Below, in pieces: positions 33,096 through 35,255 of a stretch of DNA of 35,255 nucleotides. Where the stretch lies: contig JASMJM010000027.1 in NCBI GenBank assembly GCA_030749725.1, positions 1 through 35,255 on the forward strand, read 5' to 3'. How positions within the stretch are numbered: the stretch's first letter is position 1; every line of letters begins with the position of its first letter. The translations under genes were made by a program, and so were the position numbers. Source of the stretch: Pseudomonadales bacterium. Lineage in GTDB: Bacteria; Pseudomonadota; Gammaproteobacteria; Pseudomonadales; Azotimanducaceae. The notes beneath the pieces are model-generated. The model saw only the letters and a program-made list of their open reading frames with translations. It had not been told where the DNA came from and ran no database searches.

Positions 33096-34214
33096 ATGCT
33101 GATTGGAGTTCCCAAAGAGATTAAGAACCACGAATATCGGGTCGGCTTGATTCCAGCGGCCGTGCGAGAACTGGCCATGCATGGACATCAGGTCTTTGTT
33201 GAGGCTTCAGCCGGAGCCGCTATCAGCCACCCGGACCGGGAGTATGAAGAAGCCGGAGCAACGATTCTCGCGACTGCTGAAGAGGTCTTCGAAGTGGCGC
33301 AGATGATCGTCAAGGTTAAGGAACCCCAGACGGCGGAGAGAAAACTTCTCAAGCCGGAACAGCTTCTCTTCACCTATCTGCACCTCGCGCCCGACTATGA
33401 CCAGACTGCCGAGCTGGTCAGGAGCGGGTCCATCTGCATCGCGTACGAGACGGTGACTGACGAGCGGGGCCACCTGCCTCTGCTGGCACCCATGTCTGAA
33501 GTCGCGGGACGGATGTCCATTCAGGCCGGTGCCATGTGCCTTGAAAAATCCCATGGTGGCAGTGGTGTATTGCTGGGAGGCGTTCCCGGGGTTGCCCAAG
33601 CCAGGGTTGTTATTCTGGGTGGCGGCGTCGTCGGCAGCAACGCTGCGCAGATGGCGATCGGCATGGGTGCCAACGTTACCGTGATCGACCGGTCACTGCA
33701 GGTACTGTCGAAACTGGATCAACACTATGGCAATCGGATCCAGACCCTCTTCTCTACCCACGACACCATTGAAAAAGAGGTCCTACAGGCAGATTTGGTC
33801 GTTGGGGGTGTGCTGGTTCCCGGTGATTCCGCTCCCAAGCTGGTCGGCGCAGAGATGGTGCGCAGCATGAAGGCCGGCGCTGCAGTGGTTGACGTGTCCA
33901 TCGATCAGGGCGGCTGTTTCGAGACATCCCGCGCCACCACCCATGCGGATCCCATCTACGTAGTGGATGATGTCGTGCACTACTGTGTTGCCAATATGCC
34001 GGGCGCGGTGGCCAGGACGTCCACGGTGGCGCTCAACAATGCAACCCTGCCTTATGTGCTGGAACTTGCTGACAAAGGGATCGACAGAACGCTGCAAACA
34101 AACTGTCATCTACTGCAGGGCCTCAGCGTGTGCAAGGGATATGTCACCAGTAGATCCGTTAGCGATATTCACCATCTGGAGTACTTGCCGCCTAAGGTGG
34201 CGCTGGCTGCTTGA
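33096..34214 (+). CDS. ald: Alanine dehydrogenase
   Basis: The protein is 372 residues, the standard length. It starts MLIGVPKEIKNHEYRVGLIP with the conserved pyruvate-contacting Arg. The lysine of VKVKEPQ (about 74) and the His of YLHLAPD (about 96) are catalytic. The Rossmann glycine motif is VVILGGGVVGSNAAQMA (about 169-185), and DQGGCFETSRATTH (about 269) carries the catalytic Asp. It interconverts L-alanine and pyruvate plus ammonia with NAD. GAGGAGG 7 nt before ATG 33096 is a strong ribosome site. The divergent lrp is the likely regulator, as for Lrp-type controlled ald genes. Confidence 0.97.
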   Translation: MLIGVPKEIKNHEYRVGLIPAAVRELAMHGHQVFVEASAGAAISHPDREYEEAGATILATAEEVFEVAQMIVKVKEPQTAERKLLKPEQLLFTYLHLAPDYDQTAELVRSGSICIAYETVTDERGHLPLLAPMSEVAGRMSIQAGAMCLEKSHGGSGVLLGGVPGVAQARVVILGGGVVGSNAAQMAIGMGANVTVIDRSLQVLSKLDQHYGNRIQTLFSTHDTIEKEVLQADLVVGGVLVPGDSAPKLVGAEMVRSMKAGAAVVDVSIDQGGCFETSRATTHADPIYVVDDVVHYCVANMPGAVARTSTVALNNATLPYVLELADKGIDRTLQTNCHLLQGLSVCKGYVTSRSVSDIHHLEYLPPKVALAA

Positions 34215-34355
34215 TCAGATCGTGAATTAGTCATTGCCCGTTGTGAGATTGGCGGGCCGCCACTAACGAAACCGGTGGCTGCTGCGTGGCCTTGGTTGCC
34301 TTCCGATTTTCTCTCCTTTACACTCACTTTTTTGGTTGGTATTCGAGGCAAGCTT

Positions 34356-35255
34356 GTGGCAAAAAAGAAAGCGCTATTGACGGGAGTGACCGGTCAGGAC
34401 GGCGCGTATCTGGCTGAGCTTCTACTGGACAAGGGGTATGAGGTACACGGAATCAAACGACGATCTTCCCTATTCAATACGCAGCGCGTCGACCATCTCT
34501 ATGTGGATCAGCACGAAGACGACATATCCTTTGTGCTCCATTACGGCGATCTCACCGACACTTCCAATCTGACCCGAATCGTTCATGAGGTGCGGCCTGA
34601 CGAGATTTACAATCTGGGAGCTCAAAGTCACGTTGCCGTGAGTTTTGAGTCGCCGGAATATACGGCTGACGTTGATGCCATCGGCACATTGCGATTGTTA
34701 GAGGCGATCAGGTTTTTGGGATTGGAGAAGGTGACACGTTTCTACCAGGCATCGACTTCTGAACTGTTCGGTTTGATCGAGGAATCGCCACAGAGAGAAA
34801 CGACCCCATTCCATCCACGTTCTCCCTACGGGGTGGCCAAACTATATGCCCACTGGATCACCATCAACTATAGAGAAGCGTATGGTCTCTATGCCTGTAA
34901 CGGCATACTCTTCAATCATGAATCGCCGCGCAGGGGGGAGACGTTCGTCACCCGAAAAGTAACGCGAAGCCTCGCGAATATCGCCCTCGGATTAGAGAAC
35001 TGTCTCTATATCGGCAATTTGAATTCGCTGCGTGACTGGGGGCATGCCAAGGACTATGTCGAGATGCAGTGGTTGATGCTGCAACAGGATGAACCGGAGG
35101 ATTTTGTCATAGCAACGGGACAACAGACATCCGTTAGAGATTTTATACAGAGCGCAGCGAATATGTTGGGGGTGTCGATTGAATGGCAGGGACAAGGGCC
35201 CGAAGAGATTGGGGTGGTGGCTGGGCTTTCCGATGAATCGTTATTGCGCGATGGA
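34356..35255 (+). CDS. gmd: GDP-mannose 4,6-dehydratase (5' part, runs off the window)
   Basis: 300 codons from the GTG at 34356-34358, with GAGG 8 nt upstream, open to the right edge. It is an extended short-chain dehydrogenase: [15 protein letters not shown] gives the NADP-binding glycines, and [18 protein letters not shown] is the GMD fingerprint that binds NADP phosphate. The catalytic Thr/Ser-Glu lies in QASTSELFG and the Tyr-Lys pair in [27 protein letters not shown] is the GDP-mannose site. It makes GDP-4-keto-6-deoxymannose for deoxysugars of surface polysaccharide. GMD is usually about 345-370 residues, so some 50-70 are missing beyond the edge. It probably starts a surface-sugar cluster. 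Confidence 0.95.
   Translation, partial: MAKKKALLTGVTGQDGAYLAELLLDKGYEVHGIKRRSSLFNTQRVDHLYVDQHEDDISFVLHYGDLTDTSNLTRIVHEVRPDEIYNLGAQSHVAVSFESPEYTADVDAIGTLRLLEAIRFLGLEKVTRFYQASTSELFGLIEESPQRETTPFHPRSPYGVAKLYAHWITINYREAYGLYACNGILFNHESPRRGETFVTRKVTRSLANIALGLENCLYIGNLNSLRDWGHAKDYVEMQWLMLQQDEPEDFVIATGQQTSVRDFIQSAANMLGVSIEWQGQGPEEIGVVAGLSDESLLRDG

Noticed and set aside
34215-34355. Terminator or RNA gene between ald and gmd
   Set aside because: GC-rich partial palindromes are present around 34253-34280, but there is no stable stem followed by T residues and no tRNA-like fold.

Overview
The window looks like a gammaproteobacterial chromosome segment. It has a GspE-to-GspM type II secretion operon, an E. 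coli-type Lrp, a LexA-type SOS operator (CTGT-N8-ACAG), proteobacterial ETF/ETF-QO proteins and an imuA-imuB-dnaE2 mutagenesis cassette. A free-living or symbiotic Chromatiales-like bacterium is my guess; the genus cannot be fixed from sequence alone.

Layout. 1-75: start of a possible DUF4338/DruA-like gene leaving the left edge. 515-4715: an outer-membrane TonB-dependent transducer, broken by one extra base, facing a FecR-type regulator and an ECF sigma factor. 5016-8178: small accessory genes (MBL-fold hydrolase, class I glutamine amidotransferase, a methyltransferase broken by an in-frame TAG, a secreted SnoaL-like protein cut short by TAA). 8215-11888: etfD (ETF-ubiquinone oxidoreductase) divergent from etfBA. 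11947-18328, all minus strand: pyrB, isovaleryl-CoA dehydrogenase, nucleoside hydrolase, cysK, acetoacetyl-CoA synthetase. 18729-26514: gspEFGHIJKLM. 26511-32257, minus strand: dnaE2, imuB, imuA, under two tandem perfect LexA boxes. 32491-34214: lrp divergent from alanine dehydrogenase. 34356 to the edge: GDP-mannose 4,6-dehydratase.

How the genes fit together. Isovaleryl-CoA dehydrogenase passes electrons to EtfAB and then to ubiquinone through EtfD. Leucine breakdown ends in acetoacetate, which AacS re-activates, so the 8-18 kb block contains much of a leucine/acyl-CoA oxidation set. The T2SS operon encodes the ATPase, platform, pseudopilins and GspL/M, but no secretin GspD, GspC or GspN is in the window. 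The ImuA/ImuB/DnaE2 set is a damage-inducible translesion synthesis system.

Most unusual features. (1) gspG carries an in-frame 60-bp tandem triplication, so the pseudopilin has three consecutive prepilin-peptidase motifs (GFTLIEV), only the last of which abuts the transmembrane helix. (2) A separate 58-bp tandem triplication between ivd and the nucleoside hydrolase gene copies the Shine-Dalgarno and TTG start and creates an upstream ORF overlapping the true start. (3) Further short tandem duplications occur in imuB (4 x 21 bp), imuA (2 x 21 bp), the SOS operator (2 x 19 bp) and its leader (13 bp). (4) Three accessory genes in the left 8 kb are broken, while I see no lesion in the rest.
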